64,000 nt of DNA from Leptospira johnsonii (GTDB taxonomy: Bacteria > Spirochaetota > Leptospiria > Leptospirales > Leptospiraceae), in contig NZ_BFAY01000011.1 in assembly GCF_003112675.1 (NCBI RefSeq), forward strand, positions 186,001-250,000, given 5' to 3'. The notes under the pieces are model-generated. The model did not search any database. It worked only from the letters and a program-made list of their open reading frames with translations, and was not told where the DNA came from. Below, piece by piece: positions 28,903-39,289 of the stretch (positions are counted from its first letter, which is position 1; every line of letters begins with the position of its first letter). Made by a program: the position numbers and the translations under genes.

Positions 28903-30399
28903 TTAGGCCAGCGAATCAAAGGCCTTTTGGACCTCTTCTCCGTCATCAAAATGACTTTTATCCCTACCGATGATCTGGTAGTCTTCATGCCCCTTTCCAG
29001 CCACAAGTAGACAGCCTCCTTCCTTTAAATGAGAGATCCCATACAGAATGGCCTTTGCTCGATCCACTTCTCTAAGCATTGGAGAATATCCTGAAGTAAA
29101 GCCTGCCTGTATATCATCTAAGATACTTTCCGGGTCTTCTGTCCTTGGATTATCAGAAGTGAGTATCACCTTATCCGCAAGTTCTTGGGCGATCTTTGCC
29201 ATCTTAGGTCGTTTGGTTTTGTCCCTATCTCCACCGCATCCAAAAAGTGCGACTAACTCCTTGGGTTTGGATTCTCGGATACTTCTTAAAATATTCTCGA
29301 GAGCATCCGGAGTATGAGCATAATCCACCACAGCCATGCGGGATTTATTTTTACTATAGTAGATCTGAAATCTTCCCGGAATCTGAGGAATACTTTCCAA
29401 AGCCGAGAGAAGCGACTCCTTCTCCCAACCCAAACCGAGCGCAGTCACAAATGCAAGTGCAGTGTTTCTAACGTTGAAGCCGCCCAGAAGATTGGTGGTA
29501 ATATTCGTATCTCCACCCCAAGCCTCAGAAAGCCGGATTAGGTAAGAAGTTTTTTCCAAGGAGAATGCCTCCGAATGGATCTCGAATTCTCCTGAACTTC
29601 TTCCGAGAGAGAAAATTTTCAGGTTCGGAGAAGAAGCCTCCACGAACGATTTAAAATCTTTTCCGCCGGGAGCATCCGAATCTACAACTCCGAAAGTTTC
29701 CTGATTTGGATTTAAGGCGGAAAATAGAAGAGCCTTACTTTTTAGATAATCTTCCATATCCGGATGAAAATCCAAATGATCCTGAGTAAGATTGGAGAAT
29801 ACTCCTGCCTTAAACTGGACCCCGTTCGTTCTTCCTAGTTTTAATCCGTGAGAACTTGCTTCCATAAAAACATATTCCACTCCGGCGTCGTACATTTCTT
29901 TCAGAATGGATTGTAGGCTGCATGGATCGGGAGTGGTGTATCCTGTGTCGGATAATATCCCTTTAAATTTAACGCCGGTTGTTCCGATAAGCCCACAGGA
30001 CTTTCCTTGAGACTCTCCTAAATAAGCCAAGATATGAGTTAAGGAAGTTTTACCGTTTGTTCCGGTAACTCCGATCACTTTAATTTTGGAAGAAGGATTT
30101 CCTAAAATAATGGAAGCGATCGGACCGGCAAAACTTTCCGGATCCAGGTCGGTCTTAAGAACTATCTTATTTTCTAATTTCGGAATCTTTAATTTAGATC
30201 CTATTAATATATATCTAGAGGAAGAAGTTTTGGCGTATTCTACCCCTTTATCTCCGGAAGAATCAGGAAGACAGAATAGATCATTCGGTCCTAATTTTCT
30301 GGAATCTGTTCGGACAAAGTCGATCTTTTCGTCCGGAGAATAAGATCCTGAAATTATCTTAATATTTGGGAAAAGATCAAGGAGCTCTGAAAGTTTCAA
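28903..30399 (-). CDS. murE: UDP-MurNAc-L-alanyl-D-glutamate--meso-2,6-diaminopimelate ligase
   Basis: Cytosolic Mur ligase adding the third amino acid of the peptidoglycan stem. The ATP loop is GVTGTNGKTSLTH, YTTPDP contacts the substrate region, and SDNPRTEDP carries the DNPR motif that selects meso-diaminopimelate over lysine. The size of 498 residues is normal. It starts at TTG, with GAGG six bases before it, inside the end of ftsL (23-base overlap). No transpeptidase gene separates ftsL and murE. Confidence 0.95.
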   Translation of the reverse strand: MKLSELLDLFPNIKIISGSYSPDEKIDFVRTDSRKLGPNDLFCLPDSSGDKGVEYAKTSSSRYILIGSKLKIPKLENKIVLKTDLDPESFAGPIASIILGNPSSKIKVIGVTGTNGKTSLTHILAYLGESQGKSCGLIGTTGVKFKGILSDTGYTTPDPCSLQSILKEMYDAGVEYVFMEASSHGLKLGRTNGVQFKAGVFSNLTQDHLDFHPDMEDYLKSKALLFSALNPNQETFGVVDSDAPGGKDFKSFVEASSPNLKIFSLGRSSGEFEIHSEAFSLEKTSYLIRLSEAWGGDTNITTNLLGGFNVRNTALAFVTALGLGWEKESLLSALESIPQIPGRFQIYYSKNKSRMAVVDYAHTPDALENILRSIRESKPKELVALFGCGGDRDKTKRPKMAKIAQELADKVILTSDNPRTEDPESILDDIQAGFTSGYSPMLREVDRAKAILYGISHLKEGGCLLVAGKGHEDYQIIGRDKSHFDDGEEVQKAFDSLA

Positions 30400-30736
30400 G
30401 TTCAGCCTCGTTTCTCTCCGGAGGAAGGGTTACGGTAATGATCCGATCTCCTACTGTGATCGGTAAATAATGATATGTCTTACGATATAAGGCTTCTATT
30501 CTACGGGCAGAAGTATAAGTCGCCATTCCGATCTTTAAGTCGTCATTCTTCTTTAAAAGTTTTTCTTTATCTTGGGAGGCGATAGCAAGTTCTCGATTTA
30601 ATCTAGAAACCTGGACATTTTGCCAAACGAACAAAAGTGCGATACTAAAAGGAGCGATAACCCAACCGAATATTCTAAATAAAAATGCTAGATCAGGCCA
30701 AAGACGAATGGATAAAAATTCCCCAACTCTGCTCAT
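30377..30736 (-). CDS. ftsL: FtsL-like division protein
   Basis: A 119-residue bitopic protein: a short N-terminal segment, one membrane helix (about residues 22-42), then a heptad-like helical region (residues 43-75) and a short extracytoplasmic tail. Sequence conservation in FtsL is always low, so the call rests on size, topology and position directly after rsmH and before murE. FtsL links FtsB/FtsQ to the septal synthase FtsWI. It overlaps rsmH by four bases (ATGA) and murE by 23. Confidence 0.75.
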   Translation of the reverse strand: MSRVGEFLSIRLWPDLAFLFRIFGWVIAPFSIALLFVWQNVQVSRLNRELAIASQDKEKLLKKNDDLKIGMATYTSARRIEALYRKTYHYLPITVGDRIITVTLPPERNEAELETFRAP

Positions 30737-31692
30737 TCTTCTTCGTCCTCCTCTTCATCTTCAGTATCGGTAGGAAGGGATTTATGGATGACACGTAATT
30801 TCGCGGAACGAGAAGCAGGATTTTCTTTCGTCTCTGCTTCGGTTGGAAGCACAGGCTTTTTGGTGAGAAGTTTAGCTTCTCCATTTCTTGCATAGTCCCT
30901 GAATAAGTTCTTAATGATCCTATCTTCCAAAGAATGGAAAGAGATCACTTGTAATAGCCCGCCCTTTGCGACCAGATCCAAAAGTTTTTTGACACCGATC
31001 TCTATATGAAGAAGTTCCTGATTTACTTCTATCCTCAGAGCTTGGAAAACCCTAGTGGCAGGATGTCTACCAGGAGGCCAAAACTTTCTAGGAATCACTC
31101 TGGAAACCAATTGTGCAAGATCTCCCGAGTAACCTATTCTAGCATGTCTTCTTCTTTCTAAGATCGCTTCTACGATCTTTTTGGTCCAACGCTCTTCCCC
31201 ATACTCGTAAAAAATTTTACTCAAAGCTTTTTCAGGATAAGTATTGATCACATCTTCCGCGGAGATCCCACCGGAGGAAGAAAGCCTCATATCCAAAGGT
31301 TCGTTCTCTCTAAAACTAAAACCTCTCCCTGCATGTAATAAATGAAATGTAGAAATTCCCAAATCCAAAAGGATACCATCGGGCGGATTGGTAATCCCAA
31401 AGCCGTTCAAGAACTCTAGGTCCAAATCCGAAAAATTGGCTTCGATAGGAATGACTCTGGAAGAATGAGCGGAAAGTCTTGCTTGGGCCCTGGACAACAT
31501 GACTGAGTCCCGATCCACTAAGACCAGTTTTGAATTGGGAAATTGTTCTAAGAGTAGAAGACTATGTCCTCCTTCTCCCGCTGTTCCGTCCAAAAAAAGG
31601 AGTTCTCGGTCCTTATCAAATACGGAAAGAAAGAAGGAAAGAATCTCCCGATATAATACCGAATAATGGACAGGTTCCAATTCGTTTTCCAA
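30733..31692 (-). CDS. rsmH: 16S rRNA (cytosine-1402-N4)-methyltransferase
   Basis: S-adenosylmethionine-dependent methyltransferase (formerly mraW) modifying C1402 of 16S r[13 protein letters not shown] opens the fold, [10 protein letters not shown] is the SAM loop, ILLDLGIS the following strand, and the late [16 protein letters not shown] motif is diagnostic. It starts at TTG: an in-frame TAG lies two codons upstream and no ATG is available. The C-terminus carries an unusual acidic tail rich in Glu and Asp. The gene heads the minus-strand cluster; no mraZ precedes it. Confidence 0.94.
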   Translation of the reverse strand: MENELEPVHYSVLYREILSFFLSVFDKDRELLFLDGTAGEGGHSLLLLEQFPNSKLVLVDRDSVMLSRAQARLSAHSSRVIPIEANFSDLDLEFLNGFGITNPPDGILLDLGISTFHLLHAGRGFSFRENEPLDMRLSSSGGISAEDVINTYPEKALSKIFYEYGEERWTKKIVEAILERRRHARIGYSGDLAQLVSRVIPRKFWPPGRHPATRVFQALRIEVNQELLHIEIGVKKLLDLVAKGGLLQVISFHSLEDRIIKNLFRDYARNGEAKLLTKKPVLPTEAETKENPASRSAKLRVIHKSLPTDTEDEEEDEEE

Positions 31693-31845
31693 GTTCTACC
31701 CGCGTATCCAAAAGGCAACCAAGAACCGTCCCGATTTCATATTCTTTCCAGGGTATGTTTGAACTCCAACAACCGTGGCAAACCTATCTTTAGATAATCC
31801 AAAGTAAGTATGCCTCAAACTCACTAACGCAAAAGCACTAATTTC

Positions 31846-31873
31846 TTGACTACTCTACTTTACTAGATAGAAT
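31846..31873 (+). promoter_or_regulatory. Sigma-70-like promoter candidate before the chemoreceptor pair
   Basis: TTGACT (31846-31851) and TAGAAT (31868-31873) are separated by 16 bases, a good housekeeping-type promoter, about 115 bases before the first chemoreceptor gene. The 297-base region between rsmH and that gene holds this site and the next one, with no gene seen. Confidence 0.5.
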
Positions 31874-31918
31874 ACCTCTTCTCCATAAATAAAAATCCGC
31901 TCTGGTGAGAACTGCCTG

Positions 31919-31945
31919 AAAGGAATTGTCCAATTAGGCCGACGA
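31919..31945 (+). promoter_or_regulatory. Sigma-28 (FliA)-like promoter candidate
   Basis: AAAG (31919-31922), 15 bases, then GCCGACGA (31938-31945), resembling the motility sigma factor consensus TAAAGTTT-N11-GCCGATAA with one extra spacer base. The site ends 44 bases before the first chemoreceptor start codon. Flagellar-type control of chemoreceptors is common, which supports the reading. Confidence 0.45.
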
Positions 31946-31989
31946 ATTATTGTAACTCTTAGCCTCTTCAGGAAGGCCTTATTATAGAT

Positions 31990-33984
31990 ATGCAAAAAAG
32001 CAGTTTAAAATTCATTCTTCTAGGCGCAGGCATCGTTATTCTCACAATATTAACGTTATTGATCTCGGGCAATGCCTACTATTTCGGTCAGAAAAAGATC
32101 ACCGAAAACCATTTAAACCAAATGCAAAGCGTGGTGGCCGTGGTCGCTCAAGAGTTCGACGAATTCTTACTATCTAACACTAACGTAGCTAAAACGTTAG
32201 CATCAGATCCGAGAACAATACAAACCGCACTCACAGGAAAACCGATCGCTGGGGACTTCTTCAAAGAGGTGCATCAACGATACGGGATTTATGAAAATAT
32301 TTTCGTGATGAGCTTAGACGGAGAAAAAAGGATCTTAGCGGATAGCTTGGACGGAAAGTCTCTTGGTTATAAAGCAAAAGGTGACGAGCTGAAGGACAAC
32401 GTCATCGCAGTACAAGAAGGAAAACATTATTTAGGACCTCCTCAAAAATCACCGATTACAGGACTTCCCGTTGCAGTGATCTCAGTTCCGATCCGTAACG
32501 GTGGAAACATCGTAGGAGTATTGAACATAGCTCTCTCCTTTGAAGACGTTTCCGAAAAAGTTATCAACAAGATCCGCATTGGAGAACAAGGTTACGTTTC
32601 CGTAATGAGCCAAACAGGTCTCGTGATCGCTCACCCCAAAAAAGAAATGATCATGAACCTTGACGTGGCCAAAGAACCCTACGGCCAAAAGATGTTGGAA
32701 CTAAAGAGTGGAGAAATTTTCGAATTCAGTTTTAAAGGCGCGGATCGTTACTCCACAGTTTCCAGATTAGACCAGTGGAGAATGTCCGTAATCGCAATCC
32801 AACCTAAAGCGGAAGTAAGAGAAGCGTTAGGAGAACTTTTACTCTCTATTGGATTGATCAGCTTAGTTACAGTAGCAATTTCCATTTTTCTACTTTATGT
32901 TCTTTTAAAGAAGAGATTGGATCCTTTGGAGAATGCTAGCAAACTTTTCCAGGTCATGGCCCAGGGCGATCTGACCTCGGACATCCAAGTCGTATACAGT
33001 GACGAGATTGGCGCAATGAGTGCGGATCTGAATTCTTTTATCGCAAGTCTCAGATCTTCCTTAAAGGATATCCAACGTATTGCGATGGAACTGGCATCCT
33101 CTGCGGAAGAATTGACCGTGTCTTCCCAAAGTTTCGCGACCGGCGCTCAATCCACTGCAGCTTCTTCCGAACAAATGTCGGCAACTGTAGAAGAGATGTC
33201 CGCAGGTATGGAGAATATTTCTTCGGTTACAGACAGGCAATATTCGAATATATTAGAATTTCATACTAAAATAAAAGAGTTGTCTTCCGGGGTTAGAAAG
33301 ATAGGCACAGAGATCAAAAACACTCTACAGATCGCCGAATCCATATCCCAAGAGGCAAAAAGAGGAGAAAGTTCTCTCACCGGAATGAGCAACATGATAG
33401 AAAATATCCTGAAGTCTTCCGGAGAAATGAAATCAATTATCGGGATCATCAACGATATTTCCGACCAAACACAGCTACTCGCGCTGAACGCCGCGATCGA
33501 GGCAGCAAGAGCGGGAGAAGCAGGAAAAGGATTTGCAGTCGTCGCAGAAGAGATATCCAAACTTTCGGTCAAAACTGCTTCTTCCATCAAATCTATAGGA
33601 GAGATGATCAATAAGAATAACTCCGAATTGGACGAAGGCGCCAAAGGGATCCGCTCCTCTGTGGAGATCCTACATAGCATCATCAAAAACGTGGACACTG
33701 TCGGCGAAGCGATGAGCCATCTGTTCGAGATCACTTCTGCCCAAGAATCAGTGAATAAGTCCGTGGACGAACAATCGGATCGTGTAGGAACAGAAGCAGA
33801 AGGTGTTAAACTCGCAACTGATGAACAAAAAAGAGCGGTAAGAGAGATCGCTCAGGTAATTACTCAGATCAACGAGCATACTTTAAATACCGCGTCCGGA
33901 TCCGAACAGATGTCTTCATCCGCTCAGAACCTTGCTACTACCGCGGAAATACTGAAAAATATAACCGAAAAATTTAAAATCTAA
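31990..33984 (+). CDS. Methyl-accepting chemotaxis protein
   Basis: A 664-residue inner-membrane chemoreceptor. TM1 is at about residues 8-29, then a periplasmic Cache-type sensor (30-275, with typical [13 protein letters not shown] and [13 protein letters not shown] strands), TM2 at about 282-306, a HAMP linker, and a long cytosolic coiled coil. The signalling tip [20 protein letters not shown] is near residue 492. There is no C-terminal CheR-tethering pentapeptide. It is followed 25 bases later by a second, very similar receptor, and cheR lies nearby on the other strand. The ligand is unknown. Confidence 0.95.
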   Translation: MQKSSLKFILLGAGIVILTILTLLISGNAYYFGQKKITENHLNQMQSVVAVVAQEFDEFLLSNTNVAKTLASDPRTIQTALTGKPIAGDFFKEVHQRYGIYENIFVMSLDGEKRILADSLDGKSLGYKAKGDELKDNVIAVQEGKHYLGPPQKSPITGLPVAVISVPIRNGGNIVGVLNIALSFEDVSEKVINKIRIGEQGYVSVMSQTGLVIAHPKKEMIMNLDVAKEPYGQKMLELKSGEIFEFSFKGADRYSTVSRLDQWRMSVIAIQPKAEVREALGELLLSIGLISLVTVAISIFLLYVLLKKRLDPLENASKLFQVMAQGDLTSDIQVVYSDEIGAMSADLNSFIASLRSSLKDIQRIAMELASSAEELTVSSQSFATGAQSTAASSEQMSATVEEMSAGMENISSVTDRQYSNILEFHTKIKELSSGVRKIGTEIKNTLQIAESISQEAKRGESSLTGMSNMIENILKSSGEMKSIIGIINDISDQTQLLALNAAIEAARAGEAGKGFAVVAEEISKLSVKTASSIKSIGEMINKNNSELDEGAKGIRSSVEILHSIIKNVDTVGEAMSHLFEITSAQESVNKSVDEQSDRVGTEAEGVKLATDEQKRAVREIAQVITQINEHTLNTASGSEQMSSSAQNLATTAEILKNITEKFKI

Positions 33985-34009
33985 TTCGTTCCCGGTTCGA
34001 CTTAAAAAA

Positions 34010-36001
34010 ATGCAAAGAAACAGCCTAAAGATCATCATCCTAGCCGTAAGCACAATTACTATAGTTCTACTTACTGTGGGAATTTCCACCTTCGCATACT
34101 TTACCGCAAAAAAATATGTAGAAGAAGCCTATATAGACGAGATGAAAAAGATCTCGAAACTCGCCGGAAAACATATCAAATTCTTCTTCGATCAACAAAC
34201 CACTTTGGCGGAGTTCGTAAATTCCAATACGCCGTTCATCAAGGCAACCATAACAAGAGATAAGGCCAGCCTGAATCCTACACTTGTGAACGTATTCAAA
34301 AAATATAATACGTACGAGAACGTATTCTTATCCACTCCGGAAGAAAACCCTATGGTATTCGCAGACGCCACAGGCAAAGCGAATAATTTCCGTTGGGGAG
34401 GAACGGGCTTTGATGCAAATATCAAAGCTGCCTTAGAAGGGAAAAATCTTTTAAGCAAGGTAAACCCTTCTCCAGTTACCGGAGAAGCGGTCGCAGTTCT
34501 TACCGTTCCAACAATGGACGGAAACCAAGTAGTAGGCATTTTAGGTTTTGCAATTTCACTGAGTAAAATGACTGAGACTATAGTAAATGGGATTACGATC
34601 GGATCGGACGGATACATTGCCATCACTGATATTCACGGAGTAGTAGTAGGTCATCCTGATAAGTCTTTGATCTTAAAATTAGATCTAAGTAAAACGGATT
34701 GGGGTAAAAGACTTCTGGCCCTCCCTTCTGAACAACACATGGAGTATTTTTTCAAAAAGGATAAAATTGCTACTGTTTACGATGTTCCGGAATACGGATT
34801 AAGAGTTTCTGCTGTAGTATCCAAGGACGAACTAGCGGAAGTAGTTCATCAAATGTTATTCAGGATCATTGCATTCGCATTCGTTTTCCTTATCGTTTCC
34901 ATATTCATTATTTATAAAATAGTAAACGTACGTCTCCATCCTTTGCAGGAAGCAAGAGAATTATTCCGCTCTATGTCCACAGGAGATCTGACTGCAAGTC
35001 TAAAGGTCTATCATGAAGACGAGATAGGAGATCTAAGCAAAGACACCAACTCTTTCTTAGAAAGTTTAAGAACTTCCGTAAGAGAGATCCAAAAGATCTC
35101 CCAAGAACTTGCGTCCTCCGCAGAAGAATTGTCTGCAAGTTCCGAAAACTTCTCCAATGGAGCCCAATCCACTGCTGCCTCCACAGAAGAAATGTCCGCA
35201 ACTGTAGAAGAAATGTCCGCGGGGATGGACAATATTTCCGGCTCCATCTACAACCAATACACGAATATTTCGGAATTCCAGATCAAGATCACAGAACTTT
35301 CCCAAAGTGTGAACCAGATCGGAGAAGAGATCCAAAACACCTTGAATATGGCAAAGTCCATTTCTCTCCAGGCGAAGAAGGGAGAAGAATCGCTTTCCGG
35401 AATGAATGCGATGATCTCGAATATTCTCAAATCCTCCGGAGAAATGACTGCAATCATCGGGATCATCAACGATATTTCCGACCAAACCCAACTTCTCGCA
35501 TTGAACGCAGCGATAGAAGCGGCAAGAGCAGGAGAAGCAGGGAAAGGATTCGCGGTCGTTGCAGAAGAAATTTCGAAACTCTCCGAAAAGACAGCCTCTT
35601 CTATCAAGTCCATCTCTGCGATGATTTCGAAAAACACGGGAGAATTGGACAGCGGGGCCAAAGGAATCCAATCATCTACTGAGATCATCCATGCGATCAT
35701 CCGGAATGTGGATCAGGTTTCGGACGCAATGGATAGATTGTATTCCATCACAGGTTCCCAGACAAATATCAACCGTGCCGTTACGGATAACGCAGGAAAA
35801 GTAAGGACCGAATCGGAAGCAGTAAAATTAGCTGCGGACGAACAGAAAAAAGCGGTCCAGGAAATTTCTCAAGTGATCATGCAGATAAACGAACATACGA
35901 TCAATACCGCATCGGGAGCGGAACAGATGTCTTCTTCGTCTAGGAACTTGTCGAATACTGCGGAGATCCTTAAAAATATCTCCGAAAAATTCAAAGTATA
36001 A
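34010..36001 (+). CDS. Methyl-accepting chemotaxis protein (tandem paralogue)
   Basis: A 663-residue chemoreceptor with the same layout as its neighbour: TM1 (about 8-30), periplasmic Cache-type sensor, TM2 (about 285-306), HAMP and a coiled coil with the signalling tip near residue 490. The cytosolic halves of the pair are nearly superimposable, while the periplasmic halves share topology and only scattered identity, so they probably arose by duplication and sense different ligands. Likely co-transcribed with the first receptor. Confidence 0.95.
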   Translation: MQRNSLKIIILAVSTITIVLLTVGISTFAYFTAKKYVEEAYIDEMKKISKLAGKHIKFFFDQQTTLAEFVNSNTPFIKATITRDKASLNPTLVNVFKKYNTYENVFLSTPEENPMVFADATGKANNFRWGGTGFDANIKAALEGKNLLSKVNPSPVTGEAVAVLTVPTMDGNQVVGILGFAISLSKMTETIVNGITIGSDGYIAITDIHGVVVGHPDKSLILKLDLSKTDWGKRLLALPSEQHMEYFFKKDKIATVYDVPEYGLRVSAVVSKDELAEVVHQMLFRIIAFAFVFLIVSIFIIYKIVNVRLHPLQEARELFRSMSTGDLTASLKVYHEDEIGDLSKDTNSFLESLRTSVREIQKISQELASSAEELSASSENFSNGAQSTAASTEEMSATVEEMSAGMDNISGSIYNQYTNISEFQIKITELSQSVNQIGEEIQNTLNMAKSISLQAKKGEESLSGMNAMISNILKSSGEMTAIIGIINDISDQTQLLALNAAIEAARAGEAGKGFAVVAEEISKLSEKTASSIKSISAMISKNTGELDSGAKGIQSSTEIIHAIIRNVDQVSDAMDRLYSITGSQTNINRAVTDNAGKVRTESEAVKLAADEQKKAVQEISQVIMQINEHTINTASGAEQMSSSSRNLSNTAEILKNISEKFKV

Positions 36002-36031
36002 TCATCTCTAAAAAAGAAGGTTTATGTAAAC

Positions 36032-36382
36032 TCACTTAGAAGCAGAGGAGAATAGATGGTCGATTCCCCCTGCATCTTTTAGATGGGAAAAACCTTCTTC
36101 CTCTAAGAAAGTTTTTGCTCTTGAGCTGCGTCCGCCCGATTGGCAATAAAGAATGATCTGTTTGTCTTTGGGGCCTAATTCGTCCACTCTCAAAGGTAAG
36201 CTATCGATCGGAATATTGACTGCCCCAGGGAAATGGCGTCTTTCAAATTCGTTAGGAGTTCTAACATCCACAACGAGGGCGCCTTTCTCTATCCATTCTG
36301 CAAGCTCCTTATCTTCCTTATTCTTGCAGGAAGAAAGAGAAAAGAGCGCAATTATTAGAAAAATATAAAATGTTCTGAACAT
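36032..36382 (-). CDS. Rhodanese-domain lipoprotein
   Basis: A 116-residue protein: lipoprotein signal (hydrophobic run, then LFSLSSC with Cys at residue 19) followed by one rhodanese domain. The catalytic loop YCQSGGRSS has the persulfide-forming Cys, and DVRTPNEFERRHFPGAVNIP is the family's N-terminal signature. It would handle sulfane sulfur or thiols at the periplasmic face of a membrane. It lies 19 bases after cheR in the same direction and converges on the second chemoreceptor. Confidence 0.9.
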   Translation of the reverse strand: MFRTFYIFLIIALFSLSSCKNKEDKELAEWIEKGALVVDVRTPNEFERRHFPGAVNIPIDSLPLRVDELGPKDKQIILYCQSGGRSSRAKTFLEEEGFSHLKDAGGIDHLFSSASK

Positions 36383-36401
36383 AAAACTTTTAGGGTTAAG
36401 A

Positions 36402-37277
36402 TCAAATTTTCGGTTTTTTCTGATACACAGTATGACCTAAGAACTTATAGGCTTCTGAAATACCGAAAAGAGTTTCAGAATGACCTATCACCAAAAGACC
36501 TCTGTCCTTCAGCACATGTTCGAAGTTCTCGAAAATTTTCTTTTGAGTGGGCTTGTCGAAATAAATGATCACATTTCTACAGAAGATACAATCCATCTTC
36601 TCCCGTATCGGATAAGGAGTTTCTAAAAGATTTACCTTATGGAATTCGATCATAGACTTGATCTCAGGTTTTACTTGGTAAGTGTCCTGATTTTTACCCG
36701 AAAGATCCTTCACTTTTAAGAAGTATCTTTTTTTGAGAGCCTCACTCACAGGCTCCAAACGATCCGCTTTATAAATACCTTCTTGAGCGGTTTGCACCAC
36801 ATTCGTATCAATATCGGATGCAAATATTTTAATATCCCAACCGGGCTTATGCATAAAATATTCCGCACAAGTGACAGCGATCGTATACGGTTCTTCTCCC
36901 GTGGAACAAGCGCTAGACCAGATACGAAGCTGCTTTTTTCCCGACTTCAAAGCCTTCTCCTCTACGGAAGGAAAGAAGGTCTCCTTTAAAAATTCAAAAT
37001 GATGGTTCTCTCGGAAGAAATCGGTTTTGTTTGTAGTAATACGATTAATGAGTTCGGTGAGTTCACTTTGAAAAAACTTACGATCCGCTTGCAGGCCTCG
37101 GATATATTCCGAAACATTCTGCATCTTATGCATTCTCGCCCTGGAATTCAGCCTGGATTGGACCATTATCTTTTTATGATCCGCCAGAAATATTCCGGTT
37201 TCCTTATACATCAAATCCTTAATGAATTTGAACTCTTCGTCTGTAATCTGAGAAAAACTGGAAAAACTATCATCCAT
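36402..37277 (-). CDS. cheR: Chemotaxis protein methyltransferase CheR
   Basis: S-adenosylmethionine-dependent methyltransferase that methylates glutamates on chemoreceptors. The N-terminal helical domain (residues about 12-75) recognises the receptor helices; the C-terminal domain has the SAM motif [15 protein letters not shown] (about 117-131) and the CRNVIIYF motif (about 235-242). At 291 residues it is a standard CheR without TPR extension. It sits between a STAS gene (three-base gap) and the rhodanese gene, opposite the two receptor genes it probably serves. Confidence 0.96.
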   Translation of the reverse strand: MDDSFSSFSQITDEEFKFIKDLMYKETGIFLADHKKIMVQSRLNSRARMHKMQNVSEYIRGLQADRKFFQSELTELINRITTNKTDFFRENHHFEFLKETFFPSVEEKALKSGKKQLRIWSSACSTGEEPYTIAVTCAEYFMHKPGWDIKIFASDIDTNVVQTAQEGIYKADRLEPVSEALKKRYFLKVKDLSGKNQDTYQVKPEIKSMIEFHKVNLLETPYPIREKMDCIFCRNVIIYFDKPTQKKIFENFEHVLKDRGLLVIGHSETLFGISEAYKFLGHTVYQKKPKI

Positions 37278-37280
37278 AAA

Positions 37281-37568
37281 TCAGCGAATACCCAATGCCT
37301 GGTCTAAAGAGACTAACTTAATAATTTCCAGTAACTTAGGACTGACATTGATCGTTTCCAAGAGCACTCCTTGACCTCGGAGACGATTTGCAAACGCAAC
37401 CAAGGTCCCTAAAGCGACCGAGGTAAGCACCTGCACCTCATCCAGATCTAAAATTACTGAAGCGGGATTCCCTTCGATGTGAGAATTCAAATAGGCACGT
37501 AAAGTCTCATGATCACCGTTTAGGATCTCATAATCTACTTTGATCAGCATCGGTTCTGACGGACTCAT
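37281..37568 (-). CDS. STAS-like domain protein, non-canonical
   Basis: A 95-residue protein filling one STAS domain (VILDLDEVQVLTSVALGTL, then VLLETINVSPKLLEIIKLV). The usual DSSG phosphorylation loop is replaced by VLTSVALG, so a serine or threonine is near the position but not in the standard context. It is cytosolic. It precedes cheR by three bases and is surely co-transcribed, suggesting a link between a partner-switching system and chemotaxis. The methionine at codon 7 is an alternative start. Confidence 0.8.
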   Translation of the reverse strand: MSPSEPMLIKVDYEILNGDHETLRAYLNSHIEGNPASVILDLDEVQVLTSVALGTLVAFANRLRGQGVLLETINVSPKLLEIIKLVSLDQALGIR

Positions 37569-37725
37569 TCCATAGATTGGACGAACAGGTCCCTACCTCG
37601 GAATACAGTCGGGAAACTGCCTGGAAAAGAAAAGGAAAAACTAATTTTTCTGGCTTAGAAGGAAAGCGTCGATTTTCTGGTAAATAGGCGAAAAAAACGG
37701 ACCTTTTTCTGGAAAAAAACATTAA

Positions 37726-38475
37726 GTGAGAATTGGAATCGTCAAACATCTGAATGCACGTCCCCTAACCTGGGGATTCGAGCAGAATTCAGAGCATCAA
37801 GTCGTACCCGAAAATCCCTCCCTCTTAAAGGACTATTTATTACGAGGCCTGGTAGATGTAGGATTGATATCTTCAATCGAATGCCTCCGAAACTCGGATG
37901 TACTTTCCGTTTCCATGAAAGTCGGGGTCTGCGCCTCCAAGCAGGTCCGTTCCATTAAGTTTTTCAAAAATAAAAAGGAAGCCTACCCTCCCTACCGAAT
38001 ACTCACAGACAACGGATCCAGGACCAGCATGGCCCTAGTGAGAGTGTTAGTGCATAACGATTCCGGACAATTACCGGAAGTGTCCCCCACAGACCCTAAG
38101 ATCATCAAACAAGAAATTTCCATCGGTAGAGGGTCTCATATGCTTTTCGGCGACAACGCGTTATTCGCCGAATGGGACCCGGAAATTTACGAAGTAAAGG
38201 ACCTAGCAGAATGGTGGTATGAAACCACCGGAACTTCGTTTATATTCGCGCTTTGGGCCTCTAAAAAACCTTTGGAGTTGCCTGATAGCTTCTATGAGGA
38301 TTCCTTAAAATACGGCCTGGAACATATCGAAGAAATTATCGAAAAAGAATCTAGACTCCCTTCCGACCTGGTTCGCACTTATCTTACCCAAGAACTACAT
38401 TACGAAATAACGGATAGCGATCGTAAAGGTTTCGAACTATTCGGAAAGTATTGTAACGAGCTGGGGATTCTCTAG
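37726..38475 (+). CDS. mqnA: Chorismate dehydratase of menaquinone (futalosine) synthesis
   Basis: A 249-residue periplasmic-binding-protein-like enzyme that converts chorismate to 3-enolpyruvyl-benzoate, the first step of the futalosine route to menaquinone. [18 protein letters not shown] is the family N-terminus, followed by [11 protein letters not shown] and a [14 protein letters not shown] segment. It starts at GTG. There is no signal peptide, so it is cytosolic. The rest of the pathway is not in the window. It is divergent from the STAS-cheR group and converges on the next lipoprotein. Confidence 0.92.
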   Translation: MRIGIVKHLNARPLTWGFEQNSEHQVVPENPSLLKDYLLRGLVDVGLISSIECLRNSDVLSVSMKVGVCASKQVRSIKFFKNKKEAYPPYRILTDNGSRTSMALVRVLVHNDSGQLPEVSPTDPKIIKQEISIGRGSHMLFGDNALFAEWDPEIYEVKDLAEWWYETTGTSFIFALWASKKPLELPDSFYEDSLKYGLEHIEEIIEKESRLPSDLVRTYLTQELHYEITDSDRKGFELFGKYCNELGIL

Positions 38476-38532
38476 CAAGAGCCGCCCAGCCAAACAACGT
38501 GGCGGCAAGCACCCAATCTTGGACTAGAGAAT
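38467..38532. terminator. Nested inverted repeats between convergent genes
   Basis: ATTCTCTAG (38467-38475) and CTAGAGAAT (38524-38532) form a perfect nine-base outer stem, with GCCGCC (38481-38486) and GGCGGC (38501-38506) as an inner stem. The outer arms contain the mqnA stop codon and reach the stop of the opposing gene. No T-run is present. It probably marks the 3' ends of both transcripts. Confidence 0.45.
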
Positions 38533-39206
38533 TAGTAGACGAATGTGATCCGATAGTCCCAGGATTTGTTACCGAACTTCTCTACAGTGTCTGCGAGAGG
38601 TAATCGATAAGCCAGTCTTCCCAAACTTTGCTCTCCACGATTCGTATAACAAACGGAAGTGATCGGAAAATTCACTTTGAAGTTAAGTGCATTTCCTCGG
38701 ATCAATCTCAAAGTTTCGCTTAAGACCTTTTTCTCCCCGTCCATCTGCATAGATTCCATTGATTTGCTGATAGAAGGGAATTCTCTTTTGATATAGATCG
38801 TATTTGCCTTTTCTTTTTTGATCTGAACGTTTCCGATCAGCACGTTTTCTAACTGAGAAATATCGGTGAATTCTACCTTGTAAGTTACCTTTGCTTTTTC
38901 ACGGAATGCACCTGGTTCCGCCTCGGAACTTTCCAATTTTTGAAAAGTATAATCTTTTAGTACAAGGCTTTTGGAAAAAAATCCTTTGTTCAGCCTATTT
39001 TGTATCTCTTCTTTCCTGGTCGGAAGGAATTTGATCAGTGATTCTTCCGACTTACGTTTGGTCGGGACCACATAAGAGATTTCCAAAGTGCCGCTTAGGT
39101 TGGAATTGATGGTCAGAGTTTCTTCGTATTCGAAACATCCGAAAAAAAGAAAACAGAGTAAGAAAAGTGTTTTTTTGAAGAAGCGGCTGGAAAGACCCGA
39201 ACGCAT
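38532..39206 (-). CDS. Predicted lipoprotein, unknown function
   Basis: A 224-residue protein with a lipoprotein signal (basic n-region with RFFKK, hydrophobic run, FLFFGC with Cys at about residue 24). The mature part begins EYEETLTINSNLSGTLEISY and is beta-rich, with repeated charged stretches, resembling a folded beta-sandwich of unknown family. Placement at a membrane is inferred from the signal. It is separated from the ammonium channel gene by a strong terminator, so it has its own promoter. Confidence 0.7.
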   Translation of the reverse strand: MRSGLSSRFFKKTLFLLCFLFFGCFEYEETLTINSNLSGTLEISYVVPTKRKSEESLIKFLPTRKEEIQNRLNKGFFSKSLVLKDYTFQKLESSEAEPGAFREKAKVTYKVEFTDISQLENVLIGNVQIKKEKANTIYIKREFPSISKSMESMQMDGEKKVLSETLRLIRGNALNFKVNFPITSVCYTNRGEQSLGRLAYRLPLADTVEKFGNKSWDYRITFVY

Positions 39207-39248
39207 ACCTCAATTCGGGTGGAACCTTTCTTTTCGTCAACGTAAAAG

Positions 39249-39279
39249 AAAACCCCCGCAGTCTTCCCGCGGAGGTTTT
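39249..39279 (-). terminator. Intrinsic terminator after the ammonium channel gene
   Basis: On the minus strand CCTCCGC pairs with GCGGGGG (one G-U pair), flanked by AAAA and TTTT, and followed by a further T-rich stretch. It lies ten bases after the stop of the gene ending at 39290. Confidence 0.85.
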
Positions 39280-39289
39280 CGTAAGCCTG

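Noticed and set aside
33261..33734. A minus-strand frame inside the first chemoreceptor, with a similar one at 35248-35700 in the second
   Set aside because: Both mirror the conserved coiled-coil codons of the receptors and appear only because those codons are shared.
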